From: Tardiphaga robiniae
GTDB taxonomy: Bacteria > Pseudomonadota > Alphaproteobacteria > Rhizobiales > Xanthobacteraceae
Reading direction: 5' to 3'
NCBI RefSeq assembly: GCF_013359755.1
Contig: NZ_JABMCJ010000079.1
Location: forward strand, 1 to 64,000
DNA: 64,000 nucleotides
The position numbers and the translations under genes are program-made. Below the pieces are notes generated by a model that worked only from the letters and a program-made list of their open reading frames with translations, searched no databases and was not told the origin of the DNA. The stretch's first letter is position 1. Each line of letters begins with the position of its first letter. Below, in pieces: positions 55,784-64,000 of the stretch.

Positions 55784-58171
55784 CTAGGCGAGGCTTCGCA
55801 ACTCACGTGCCGCCGCGACCATATTCACGAGCGCAGGCCGCACCTCCTCCCATTTGCGGGTCTTCAGCCCGCAATCGGGATTGATCCAGAGCTGGGAGTC
55901 CGCCAGCCGCTGCCGTGCAAGCTTGAGCAGATCGACCATATCGCGCGTTTCAGGCACCCGCGGCGAGTGGATGTCGTAAACACCCGGACCTATCTCGTTC
56001 GGGTACTTGTAGGTCCTGAATGCATCGAGCAGTTCCATCTTCGACCGTGACGTTTCGATGGAGATCACGTCGGCATCCATGGCACCGATAGCGTCGATGA
56101 TGTCGTTGAACTCCGAGTAGCACATATGCGTATGGATCTGCGTGTCATCCCGCACGCCTGACGAACAGATGCGGAAGCTCTCCACGGCCCAATCGAGATA
56201 GGACTTCCATTCCGATTTGCGCAGCGGAAGCCCTTCGCGGAGTGCCGCTTCGTCGATCTGGATCATACCGGCGCCAGCCTTTTCCAGAGCGAGCACCTCA
56301 TCGCGTATTGCGAGCGCGATCTGGCGACACGCAACTTCGCGGGGAATGTCGTCACGCACGAATGACCAGTTCAGAATCGTGACGGGCCCTGTCAGCATCG
56401 CCTTCATCGGCCGCTCGGTGAGCGACTGCGAGTACTGCCACCATTCGACTGTCATAGGATGCGGTCGGGACACGTCGCCGAACAGCACAGGTGGCCGCAC
56501 GCAGCGGGAGCCGTAGGACTGCACCCAGCCGTGTTTGGTGAAGGCGAAGCCGGAAAGTTGCTCACCAAAATACTGCACCATGTCGTTGCGCTCGAACTCG
56601 CCATGCACCAGCACGTCGAGGCCGATATTCTCCTGCCAGCGCACCGCCCTCGCCGTCTGGTTCTGCAGGAACGTCTTGTAGGCAGCATCGCTGAGTGTAC
56701 CCCTGACATGGGCCCCGCGTGCGTTTCTCACTTCCGCGGTCTGCGGAAACGAGCCGATGGTCGTTGTCGGGAATGCCGGCAGCTTGAAGCGTCGATGCTG
56801 TTCGGCAGCCCGCGTGGCAAAGTCGCTACCACGACGACGCATTGTCGCGTCAACAGAGGCGACGCGTTTGGCGACCGCAAGATCGTGGATCTTCGACGAT
56901 GCGACCCGCGCGGCTGCCGCCGCATCCGACGCAGCGAGCTTTGCAGCGACATCAGCGCGGCTGCCAGCCAGCGCTGCTCCAAGTGCGGCCAGCTCTTCCA
57001 TCTTCTGGATCGAAAATGCCAGCCAGCTTTTGACGTCCGGATCGAGATCAGTCTCGAGGCCCAGATCAATCGGCACATGTGGCAGCGAACAGGACGGCGC
57101 GAGCTCAACGCGATCCCTCCCCAGGAGATCGACCATGGGTTCCAACCCATCGAGCAGACTGGACAGATCGGACCGCCAGATATTGCGTCCGTCGATCACG
57201 CCGAGCGAGAGGATCAGGTCCTTCCGTGCCTTCGCAGCTACTTCGTCGAACTGCTCCGATCCACGGACCAGATCGAGATGAAGTCCGGCGACGGGAAGCG
57301 ACAGGGCCAGATCGAGGTTATCGCCAAGTTCGCCAAAGTAAGTGTTTAGCATGATCCTGAGCTGCGGGACCGCTTCTGCAAAGGCAGCGTAGGTCCGCTG
57401 CAGCGCTTGCCGGGCGAGTGCATCGAGATCGAGCACGAGACACGGCTCATCCAGTTGCACCCATTCGGCCCCTTTGTCGGCGAGTTCGCCGAGTACCTCG
57501 ACATAAACCGGCAGCAATCGATCGAGCAGCGTCACCGGGTCGAATGACGCATCCATACTCTTGGCCAATTTGAGATAGGTCACAGGCCCAACCAGCACAG
57601 GTCGTGTCTGATAACCCAGCGATCTCGCCTCCTCGTACTCCTTGATCGGCTTGCGCGACGCGAGACTGAAGGTCTGATCCTGCGCCAGTTCAGGCACCAT
57701 GAAATGGTAGTTGGTATCAAACCATTTGGTCATCTCCTGTGCTGGTACGCCTTGCGACGTATCATGCGTATGAGAGCCGTGCGTGCAGGCCTCGTCATGC
57801 GCATCACCTTGTGATCCACGCGCCATGGCAAAGTAGGTCGCGAAGGAAACGTCTCCACCGTTCCAGCCATAGACCTTCGGAATGGCGCCTACCATGACGC
57901 TGGTATCGAGTACCTGATCGTAGAATGAGAAGTCGTTCGACGGCATGACCGTGATCCCGAGCGACTTCTGACGTGCCCAGTTTGCGGCACGCAGCCCGAC
58001 GCCGACATCGATCAGCGCATTCTCGTCGATTGCACCGGACCAATAGCTTTCCAGCGCCATCTTGAGCTCACGCCGCGGACCGATCCGTGGCGTTCCCAAC
58101 GTAGCAACAGGAAGCGAGGACGTAGATTTGGCAGAAGACTTGGAAGAAGTAGACTTTGACACAGTAGACAT
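55784..58171 (-). CDS. metE: Cobalamin-independent methionine synthase
   Basis: Transfers the methyl group of 5-methyltetrahydropteroyl-triglutamate to homocysteine without B12. The 795-residue protein keeps the zinc ligands: His and Cys in HTHMCYSEF, and Cys in [19 protein letters not shown] marks the C-terminal barrel. A Ser/Lys-rich tail precedes the usual N-terminus. A cobalamin riboswitch on the same strand covers about 58288-58472, so metE should be off when B12 is available and MetH can work. Confidence 0.97.
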   Translation of the reverse strand: MSTVSKSTSSKSSAKSTSSLPVATLGTPRIGPRRELKMALESYWSGAIDENALIDVGVGLRAANWARQKSLGITVMPSNDFSFYDQVLDTSVMVGAIPKVYGWNGGDVSFATYFAMARGSQGDAHDEACTHGSHTHDTSQGVPAQEMTKWFDTNYHFMVPELAQDQTFSLASRKPIKEYEEARSLGYQTRPVLVGPVTYLKLAKSMDASFDPVTLLDRLLPVYVEVLGELADKGAEWVQLDEPCLVLDLDALARQALQRTYAAFAEAVPQLRIMLNTYFGELGDNLDLALSLPVAGLHLDLVRGSEQFDEVAAKARKDLILSLGVIDGRNIWRSDLSSLLDGLEPMVDLLGRDRVELAPSCSLPHVPIDLGLETDLDPDVKSWLAFSIQKMEELAALGAALAGSRADVAAKLAASDAAAAARVASSKIHDLAVAKRVASVDATMRRRGSDFATRAAEQHRRFKLPAFPTTTIGSFPQTAEVRNARGAHVRGTLSDAAYKTFLQNQTARAVRWQENIGLDVLVHGEFERNDMVQYFGEQLSGFAFTKHGWVQSYGSRCVRPPVLFGDVSRPHPMTVEWWQYSQSLTERPMKAMLTGPVTILNWSFVRDDIPREVACRQIALAIRDEVLALEKAGAGMIQIDEAALREGLPLRKSEWKSYLDWAVESFRICSSGVRDDTQIHTHMCYSEFNDIIDAIGAMDADVISIETSRSKMELLDAFRTYKYPNEIGPGVYDIHSPRVPETRDMVDLLKLARQRLADSQLWINPDCGLKTRKWEEVRPALVNMVAAARELRSLA

Positions 58172-58287
58172 GGCTTAACCCCAATGATTGGGGGCAAAAG
58201 GCCAAAGTGACACGTCTGGATTCCACGACGGCAGTCGCGGAATCGCAACCGCACCACCGGGACACCCCGCCCGAGGACGTTTATGTT

Positions 58288-58472
58288 GTCGAGGCAGGTC
58301 TCCTGGCTCGCGGGTCAATGCTGCTGTCCGGCCTTCCCAAAACCTTTGCGGGTCTCAGTGACTTTAATGGACAGCGGCTCACCGCTTACAGTTGCGGGGG
58401 CAGCTCCGGCCTTGGCTTAACGCCTCACCGGCTTCCCTCTTAGCTTCGGGCAAACCTTCCCGAAGAACCACG
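58288..58472 (-). promoter_or_regulatory. Cobalamin riboswitch controlling metE
   Basis: On the minus strand the hallmark B12-box GCTGCCCCCGCAACTGT is present (forward ACAGTTGCGGGGGCAGC), along with the upstream AAGAGGGAA and the 3' end GAGCCAGGAGACCTGCC. These three elements define the class I cobalamin (AdoCbl-type) riboswitch. It lies about 115-300 bases upstream of metE. It is expected to reduce metE expression when cobalamin is bound. Confidence 0.93.
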
Positions 58473-58599
58473 ACATGTCCACATATGGGCAACATCGCGC
58501 GGCAGTCAACCGAGCTTGCGCGCGCAAGCTGCCCACTCGCAGCAGCGCGTTGAAGACTCCGGAGCTGGAGTGGGCCGTAGCCCCGAGATCAAACGCATC

Positions 58600-58622
58600 A
58601 AGCCCGGCACGAGGCCGGGCTT
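58600..58622 (-). terminator. Hairpin after M23 lipoprotein gene
   Basis: AAGCCCGGC and GCCGGGCTT form a 9-bp stem around ACGAG, downstream of the minus-strand lipoprotein gene. No T-run, so possibly a weak terminator. Confidence 0.55.
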
Positions 58623-58655
58623 GCTTAAATGCGAACTACACTTCGTGGATTGCGC

Positions 58656-60050
58656 TTACGCCCCATTGAGGAACTGCAGCGGATCGACCGGCGACGAGCC
58701 CTTGCGGATCTCGAAGTGAAGCTGCGGCGAAGTAACCTCACCGGACTGGCCGGACTTGCCGATCACCTGACCGCGCTTGATGGTCTCGCCACGCTTCACC
58801 ATCAGCTCACTCGCATGGGCATATGCGGTGACGTAGCCGTTGGAGTGACGAACGAGGACCAGATTGCCGTAACCCTTCAGCTCGTTGCCGGAATAGGCAA
58901 CGACGCCATCTTCGGCAGCCTTGATCGGCGTGCCTTCCGGCACGGCGACGTTGATGCCGTCGTTGGACTTGCCATTGGTCTTGGCGCCATAGCCTGTGAC
59001 CACGCGGCCGCGCACCGGCCAACGGAACGTCGGCAAAGCGCCGGTTGCGTCAGCGGCTTTAGTTGGCGATTCCGGCGCGGTTTCTTCAGGCGTCGTCGTG
59101 GCACTTGCCAGACGGGCCTTCTGTGCGGGCTCGGCAGAAGCAACACGGGCCACGGCAGCGGACGTAACCGCGCCAGCCGGAGCGGCCGTCACGGCTGCGA
59201 CGGGCGCAGCAAGCGGCGCGGCCGCAGAAGCCGTACGCGCGCCTGGTATCGTGATCTTGGAGCCAAGCTTCAACTGGGCAGTCGGCGCCAGACCATTGGC
59301 GCGCGCGAGTTCGGCCACCGGCACGTTGTTCCGGCGCGAGATGCTCATCAGCGTATCGCCGCGATTGACGAAATGCGTGGTCGACGCGCCGACGGCAGGT
59401 TTGCTCGCAGCAACGGCAACGGCCGGTGTTGCCGCGGCGCCCTGGCGCGGAATGATCAGCGACTGACCGGGCGACAGCGCGCGGGGACCCTTGTAGCCAT
59501 TGGCCTGCAGGATCGCGGCCGACGAGACGTTGTAGCGCTTCGCCAGACCGTCGAGCGTATCGCTGGTGCCGACGATGATCGAGGTGCCGCCATCACGGGC
59601 AAGGCCGTTGGTCGCTGCAACCGAGCGCGGCGCCGTGGAGCCGGTGGTTTCGATCGGCGCACGTGCGGGCGGCGGCGTATACATACCGTTGCCGCCCCCG
59701 CTGACGGGTGCAGCCGACGCAACCGGACGAGCTGTCGGATAGGACTGCGGCGCCGAGATCGGCGGCGGCAAAGCCTGGGATTGATACTGCGGCTGCGGAT
59801 TGTAGGCCGGGCGCTGATACTGCGGCAATTCCTGGCGCTCGACCGGCGCGCGCGGTGCTCGCTGCGGCACCGAGCCGGTGGTTTCGCCTTGCCAGCCAAA
59901 GCCACGGGACTGACCTGAGTCAAAATTTGGATTCTGAGATAGCCGTGTCTGCATGTCGGCGCTGCAGCCGGCAAAACCGATAGACATCAGCGCCAGCACC
60001 GCGACCTGCGGAGCGCGGCGCGAGTAAAGCAACTCGACAACGCTGGACAT
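58656..60050 (-). CDS. LysM/M23 (LytM-like) lipoprotein, NlpD/DipM type
   Basis: A 464-residue envelope protein. A lipobox-like FAGC lies near residue 29, followed by a Pro/Gln-rich linker, two LysM domains (about 160-205 and 225-270), another linker, and a C-terminal LytM (peptidase M23) domain. The first zinc ligand of active enzymes (HxGxD) is replaced in NDGINVAVPEGT, so catalysis is doubtful. Such degenerate LytM proteins (NlpD, EnvC) activate amidases during division, which I infer here. It lies between metE and pcm. Confidence 0.85.
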   Translation of the reverse strand: MSSVVELLYSRRAPQVAVLALMSIGFAGCSADMQTRLSQNPNFDSGQSRGFGWQGETTGSVPQRAPRAPVERQELPQYQRPAYNPQPQYQSQALPPPISAPQSYPTARPVASAAPVSGGGNGMYTPPPARAPIETTGSTAPRSVAATNGLARDGGTSIIVGTSDTLDGLAKRYNVSSAAILQANGYKGPRALSPGQSLIIPRQGAAATPAVAVAASKPAVGASTTHFVNRGDTLMSISRRNNVPVAELARANGLAPTAQLKLGSKITIPGARTASAAAPLAAPVAAVTAAPAGAVTSAAVARVASAEPAQKARLASATTTPEETAPESPTKAADATGALPTFRWPVRGRVVTGYGAKTNGKSNDGINVAVPEGTPIKAAEDGVVAYSGNELKGYGNLVLVRHSNGYVTAYAHASELMVKRGETIKRGQVIGKSGQSGEVTSPQLHFEIRKGSSPVDPLQFLNGA

Positions 60051-60157
60051 TGGTTACTCACTCATACGCAACAAACAACTGAATTGAGTAAACACCGTCT
60101 CCGTTACCAAGCCTTTAACCTTGCGACCAACACGTGACAGCCGTTCACGAACTTTTT

Positions 60158-60808
60158 TCAGAGTTCGCGCGCGATGCCCGGAAGTGCAGGCACGAAACGT
60201 ACATCCACGAGCTCCTTTCGCTCCAATCCATCCCCGGTTTTGCGGATCCGGACCAGGGTCTGGACGCCATTATGAGGACCAACCGGCGCAAGCAGAATAC
60301 CCCCCTCCTCAAGCCGATCGGTCAGCGCCACCGGCACCTCCTCCACTGCGGCGGTCACGACGATCCGGTCAAACGATCCCAAATTGGCAGCCGGATTGAG
60401 GCCATCGCCGAGCATGACCTCGATATTGTGGAGACCGAGTGCCTCCAGCCGGGTCCGGGCGGCATCGGCCAGCGTGCGATAACGCTCAATGCTGAGCACG
60501 TCGCGGACAAGCTTTGACAGGATCGCGGCCTGGTAGCCCGATCCCGTGCCGACCTCGAGCACACGGTGACCAGCATTCAATTGCAGCTGTTCGGTCATAT
60601 AGGCCACCACGAAGGGCTGGCTGATGGTTTGACCGCAGGCAATGGCCAAGGCCGTATCCCGCCAGGCATGGGCGCGATCGTCCGGCTCAACGAAGCGATC
60701 ACGCGGAATATCCTCCATTGCGCGCAACACCAGCCGATCGCTGATCCCACGGCGCCGCAGACCAAGCTGAAACGTCATCTGTTCAGGCGGCTGTCCGACG
60801 GTAATCAT
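60158..60808 (-). CDS. pcm: Protein-L-isoaspartate O-methyltransferase
   Basis: Repairs age-damaged proteins by methylating L-isoaspartyl residues with SAM. The 216-residue protein contains the signature [18 protein letters not shown] and the pre-motif [17 protein letters not shown]. Length is standard. In this group it usually follows surE directly; here a receiver protein on the opposite strand lies between them, at 61100-61477. Start ATG at 60808. Confidence 0.93.
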   Translation of the reverse strand: MITVGQPPEQMTFQLGLRRRGISDRLVLRAMEDIPRDRFVEPDDRAHAWRDTALAIACGQTISQPFVVAYMTEQLQLNAGHRVLEVGTGSGYQAAILSKLVRDVLSIERYRTLADAARTRLEALGLHNIEVMLGDGLNPAANLGSFDRIVVTAAVEEVPVALTDRLEEGGILLAPVGPHNGVQTLVRIRKTGDGLERKELVDVRFVPALPGIAREL

Positions 60809-61099
60809 GGAAATGCCTCACGCAGCACAGGTTAGAAACACTCTCAATCTAGCAAAGATAGATTGATGTATTTCTGCGATCGGAACCGGGATAGCCTAAC
60901 GACAACTTTTATTGTTCCGCGCGCGGAACCAGCAACATACCAGCCTGTTATGGGCGGGGCGCTGAAATCCTGATCTTGCTCTATCTGGTACCGAGCACGC
61001 GACTGCGTCTTTGGGTCACGAAAATGGCAATGCGTCGAGATTGCGTTCAACCCGGGAATTTGCGATTTTGTTCAGAGGATTGGGGCAAGGAAACCGGCC
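60809..61099. other. Spacer with two perfect inverted repeats
   Basis: Between divergent pcm and the response-regulator gene. A 7-bp inverted repeat (CAATCTA/TAGATTG, 60844-60864) lies near pcm. A 16-base perfect palindrome GTTCCGCGCGCGGAAC lies at 60914-60929. Both could be operators; no binding protein can be named. Confidence 0.55.
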
Positions 61100-61477
61100 A
61101 TGACTGCAACGAACCCGCCGGGCGGCTCCGTCTTCCTGGTCGAAGACGAGGTCATGATCCGCATGATGGTCGCCGATATGCTCGAGGAACTCGGCTATAG
61201 CGTAGCCGCCGAAGCCGGTGACATCAACGAAGCGATCAAGCTGGCTGGGTCTGCCAAGTTCGACATTGCGATCCTCGACGTCAACGTCAACGGCAAGGTG
61301 ATTTCGCCGGTCGCGGAAGTGATCGCATCGCGCAACCGCCCGTTCATCTTCGCGACTGGCTACGGCGCGCAAGGCCTGCCGGAAGAATTTCGTGACCGCC
61401 CGACGCTGCAGAAGCCGTTCCAGATGGAAACGCTGGCGCAGGTGCTGTCAACGACGCTCAAGGGCGTCGCGGTCTAG
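61100..61477 (+). CDS. Single-domain response regulator (receiver only)
   Basis: A 125-residue CheY-like receiver with no output domain. The acidic pocket is EDE (15-17), the phosphoacceptor is Asp60 in AILDVNVNG, and the switch residues are Thr86 (ATGYG) and Lys105 (LQKPFQ). AAGGAAA precedes the ATG at 61100. Such proteins often act as phosphate sinks or diffusible signals for histidine kinases encoded elsewhere; none is nearby. It is inserted on the opposite strand between pcm and surE. Confidence 0.9.
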   Translation: MTATNPPGGSVFLVEDEVMIRMMVADMLEELGYSVAAEAGDINEAIKLAGSAKFDIAILDVNVNGKVISPVAEVIASRNRPFIFATGYGAQGLPEEFRDRPTLQKPFQMETLAQVLSTTLKGVAV

Positions 61478-61504
61478 GCGAGCCCACTCGCCTATTTCGA
61501 ACTC

Positions 61505-62272
61505 TCAGCCAAGCGCCTTGGTCAGCGCTTCGGAGAATACATCATCCGTGCGATCGAGACGCAGCGGCGTGACCGAGACATAGCGCGCAGCAAGCGCTGC
61601 GAGATCGGTACCCTCCAGCGGGGCTTCCGCGGCGACGATGCGCTCGAAACCGATCCAGAAATACGGATTGTTGCGGCCATCGCGCCGCTCATCGACGCGC
61701 AGAAAGCCCTGATTGCGCTTGCCCTGCCGGGTGACAACGACACCTTTCACCTCGTCGGCCGCGCAGGCCGGGAAGTTGACGTTGATGACGGTATTCTTCG
61801 GCACGCTCGCCTTGATGACCTTGCGCAGCACGTCCGGCCCATATTTCAACGCGGTCTCCCATTGCGGGTTGTGACGCGTTTCCATGGAGAATTCCTGGCT
61901 CAACGCCACCGACGGAATGCCGAGAATGGTGCCCTCGAGCGCACCGGCGATGGTACCGGAATAGACCACGTCCTCGGCGACGTTGCGGCCCTTGTTGACG
62001 CCGGACAATACGAGATCTGGCTGCTTGTCTTTCAGGATATGGCGCGCGCCCATGATGACGCAGTCGGTCGGCGTGCCGCGCACGGCATAGTGCCGCGGGC
62101 CGACTTCGCGCAGCCGCAACGGATCGTTCAGCGACAATGAATGCGACACACCGGACTGATCGAGTTCGGGCGCCACCACCCAGACGTCGTCGGACAATTC
62201 CTTGGCGATCTGCTCGATGATCTTCAGGCCGGGGGCGTGAATGCCGTCGTCATTGGTGCAGAGAATGCGCAT
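61505..62272 (-). CDS. surE: 5'/3'-nucleotidase SurE
   Basis: A metal-dependent phosphatase acting on nucleoside monophosphates and short polyphosphates. The 255-residue protein starts MRILCTNDDGIHAPG, the metal-binding signature. It contains GTPTDCV and the LSGVNKGRNVAEDVVYSGT segment. ATG at 62272 gives the standard N-terminus; a start at 62353 would add 27 unrelated residues. Belongs to the serS-surE-pcm neighbourhood common in alphaproteobacteria. Confidence 0.96.
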   Translation of the reverse strand: MRILCTNDDGIHAPGLKIIEQIAKELSDDVWVVAPELDQSGVSHSLSLNDPLRLREVGPRHYAVRGTPTDCVIMGARHILKDKQPDLVLSGVNKGRNVAEDVVYSGTIAGALEGTILGIPSVALSQEFSMETRHNPQWETALKYGPDVLRKVIKASVPKNTVINVNFPACAADEVKGVVVTRQGKRNQGFLRVDERRDGRNNPYFWIGFERIVAAEAPLEGTDLAALAARYVSVTPLRLDRTDDVFSEALTKALG

Positions 62273-62527
62273 TCGTGAGGTGCCTTTTCGATCGGGAGGG
62301 CCGCTGGCCGGCACCGGTTTTTGCCAGCATGTGCCCGCTTTTGCCACCCCCATTTTGGGCGCTGCTCGTGCGCTGCCGAGGCTGTCTCGAAGGCGATTTT
62401 TCCCGCGAGCCGGAACATTTCGGCGGCGCCGGGATTTTTAACTTAGGTAGGTGAGTGCCAGTTGCGTCTGAAGCATGCGCGCTCGACCCGGATGGCCTTG
62501 GTCGCAGCGCCCCACAGGGCGACGGAG

Positions 62528-63031
62528 ATGGCGAAACAGCTCGAACGGGTGTTGATCATCGGATTGCCGGCGATCGCGGTTGTCGCCCTGACGGGGTGGC
62601 TGCTGCTTCCCAGATTGGCCGAGACCAAGCCCGATCTCACCCTCAAGACGGCGGTAGTGGCAACTATGCCCGACGAGTTGAGTGAGGAGGACTTTGCCAA
62701 ACCCACTCCTTCACAACTCGTCAGCGTCCCCGACGCCGCGGAGCTCAACCGTCTCAGCCTCTCCCGCCAATCGTTTCGCCGCGGCGGCCTCGGCTCCAGG
62801 GCGCTGATGACGTTCACAGTCCGCAACGCCAATGACTATCCGGTCAAGGACCTCGAAATCGCCTGCGCCTTCCGCAGCAGGGATGGGCGCTATGTGACGG
62901 AGCGGCGCCGCGTCATCGCGGAGACCGTCAGCACGAAGAGCCGCAAGGCGTTTCCGATGACGCATATGGGCTTTGTCAACATAAAAGCCGAGAAAGCCAA
63001 ATGCGCGCTGGTCACAGCCAGCCGCGCCTGA
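62528..63031 (+). CDS. Single-pass membrane protein, unknown function
   Basis: A 167-residue protein with one N-terminal membrane helix (VLIIGLPAIAVVALTGWLLL, about residues 8-27) and a soluble, probably periplasmic domain with beta-strand character (ALMTFTVRNANDYPVKDLEI) and two cysteines. No family is recognised. It sits on the plus strand between surE and serS. The ATG at 62528 places the helix close to the N-terminus; other in-frame starts at 62462 and 62492 add basic residues only. Confidence 0.6.
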   Translation: MAKQLERVLIIGLPAIAVVALTGWLLLPRLAETKPDLTLKTAVVATMPDELSEEDFAKPTPSQLVSVPDAAELNRLSLSRQSFRRGGLGSRALMTFTVRNANDYPVKDLEIACAFRSRDGRYVTERRRVIAETVSTKSRKAFPMTHMGFVNIKAEKAKCALVTASRA

Positions 63032-63052
63032 GCGGCTGGCGCGCGACGACGC

Positions 63053-64000
<948 letters not shown>

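Overview
The window looks like chromosomal core DNA of an alphaproteobacterium of the Bradyrhizobium/Rhodopseudomonas/Tardiphaga group (Nitrobacteraceae). The supports are high-GC coding sequence, the order yajC-secD-secF-Mth938-like-phytoene synthase-like, two Omp25/31-type barrels with the family's ADLAARPYTKA N-terminus, a Bradyrhizobium-type ndv glucan cluster, GTTC-N7-GTTC LexA boxes and several copies of a dispersed palindromic repeat. I see no transposase, integrase, prophage or CRISPR array. The genus is inferred, not proved.

Layout. 0-6.4 kb: cell-wall precursor genes (DUF502 membrane protein, glmS, glmU) and a proline-rich envelope protein. 6.5-12.2 kb: a beta-glucan cluster (ndvC-like, a secreted ndvD-like protein, ndvB-like). 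12.4-17.7 kb: tRNA-Lys, a formyltransferase, small secreted proteins, an EamA permease, a caspase-like secreted protein, a lone BrnA-type antitoxin and a zinc-ribbon protein. 18-23.6 kb: an orphan lpxD, then minus-strand coaD-ppi-ppi-queA-tgt. 24-31 kb: a small secreted protein, kup, a LysR/isochorismatase pair and gyrA. 31-34.3 kb: an accessory patch with a P-loop NTPase, a methyltransferase and a truncated NTPase copy. 34.3-40.3 kb: ssb and uvrA, each with its own LexA box, separated by two tandem outer-membrane proteins.

40.4-47.6 kb: mostly small or accessory genes (Trp-rich orphan, mini DnaJ-type zinc protein, HAD phosphatase, SPW protein, tandem GNATs, exported FAH-fold protein, DUF3597, lytic transglycosylase, DUF1127). 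47.7-55.7 kb: trmFO, a kinase-fold/AMP-binding-C fusion, then minus-strand yajC-secD-secF and two genes resembling mitochondrial complex I assembly factors, and a DUF815 ATPase. 55.8-64 kb: metE under a cobalamin riboswitch, a LysM/M23 lipoprotein, pcm, a lone receiver protein, surE and the 3' part of serS.

Most genes are housekeeping. The observations most worth a second look are: the ndvC-like gene appears to start at an AUU codon behind a perfect GGAGGA; the tRNA-guanine transglycosylase has lost all four zinc ligands; a kinase-like fold is fused to an acyl-CoA-synthetase C-terminal subdomain; NDUFAF3-like and NDUFAF6-like genes are coupled to secDF; an FAH-fold enzyme carries an export signal; and a two-OMP block sits between the ssb and uvrA SOS promoters. 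None of these amounts to a clearly new multi-gene defence or mobile system, and I do not claim one.
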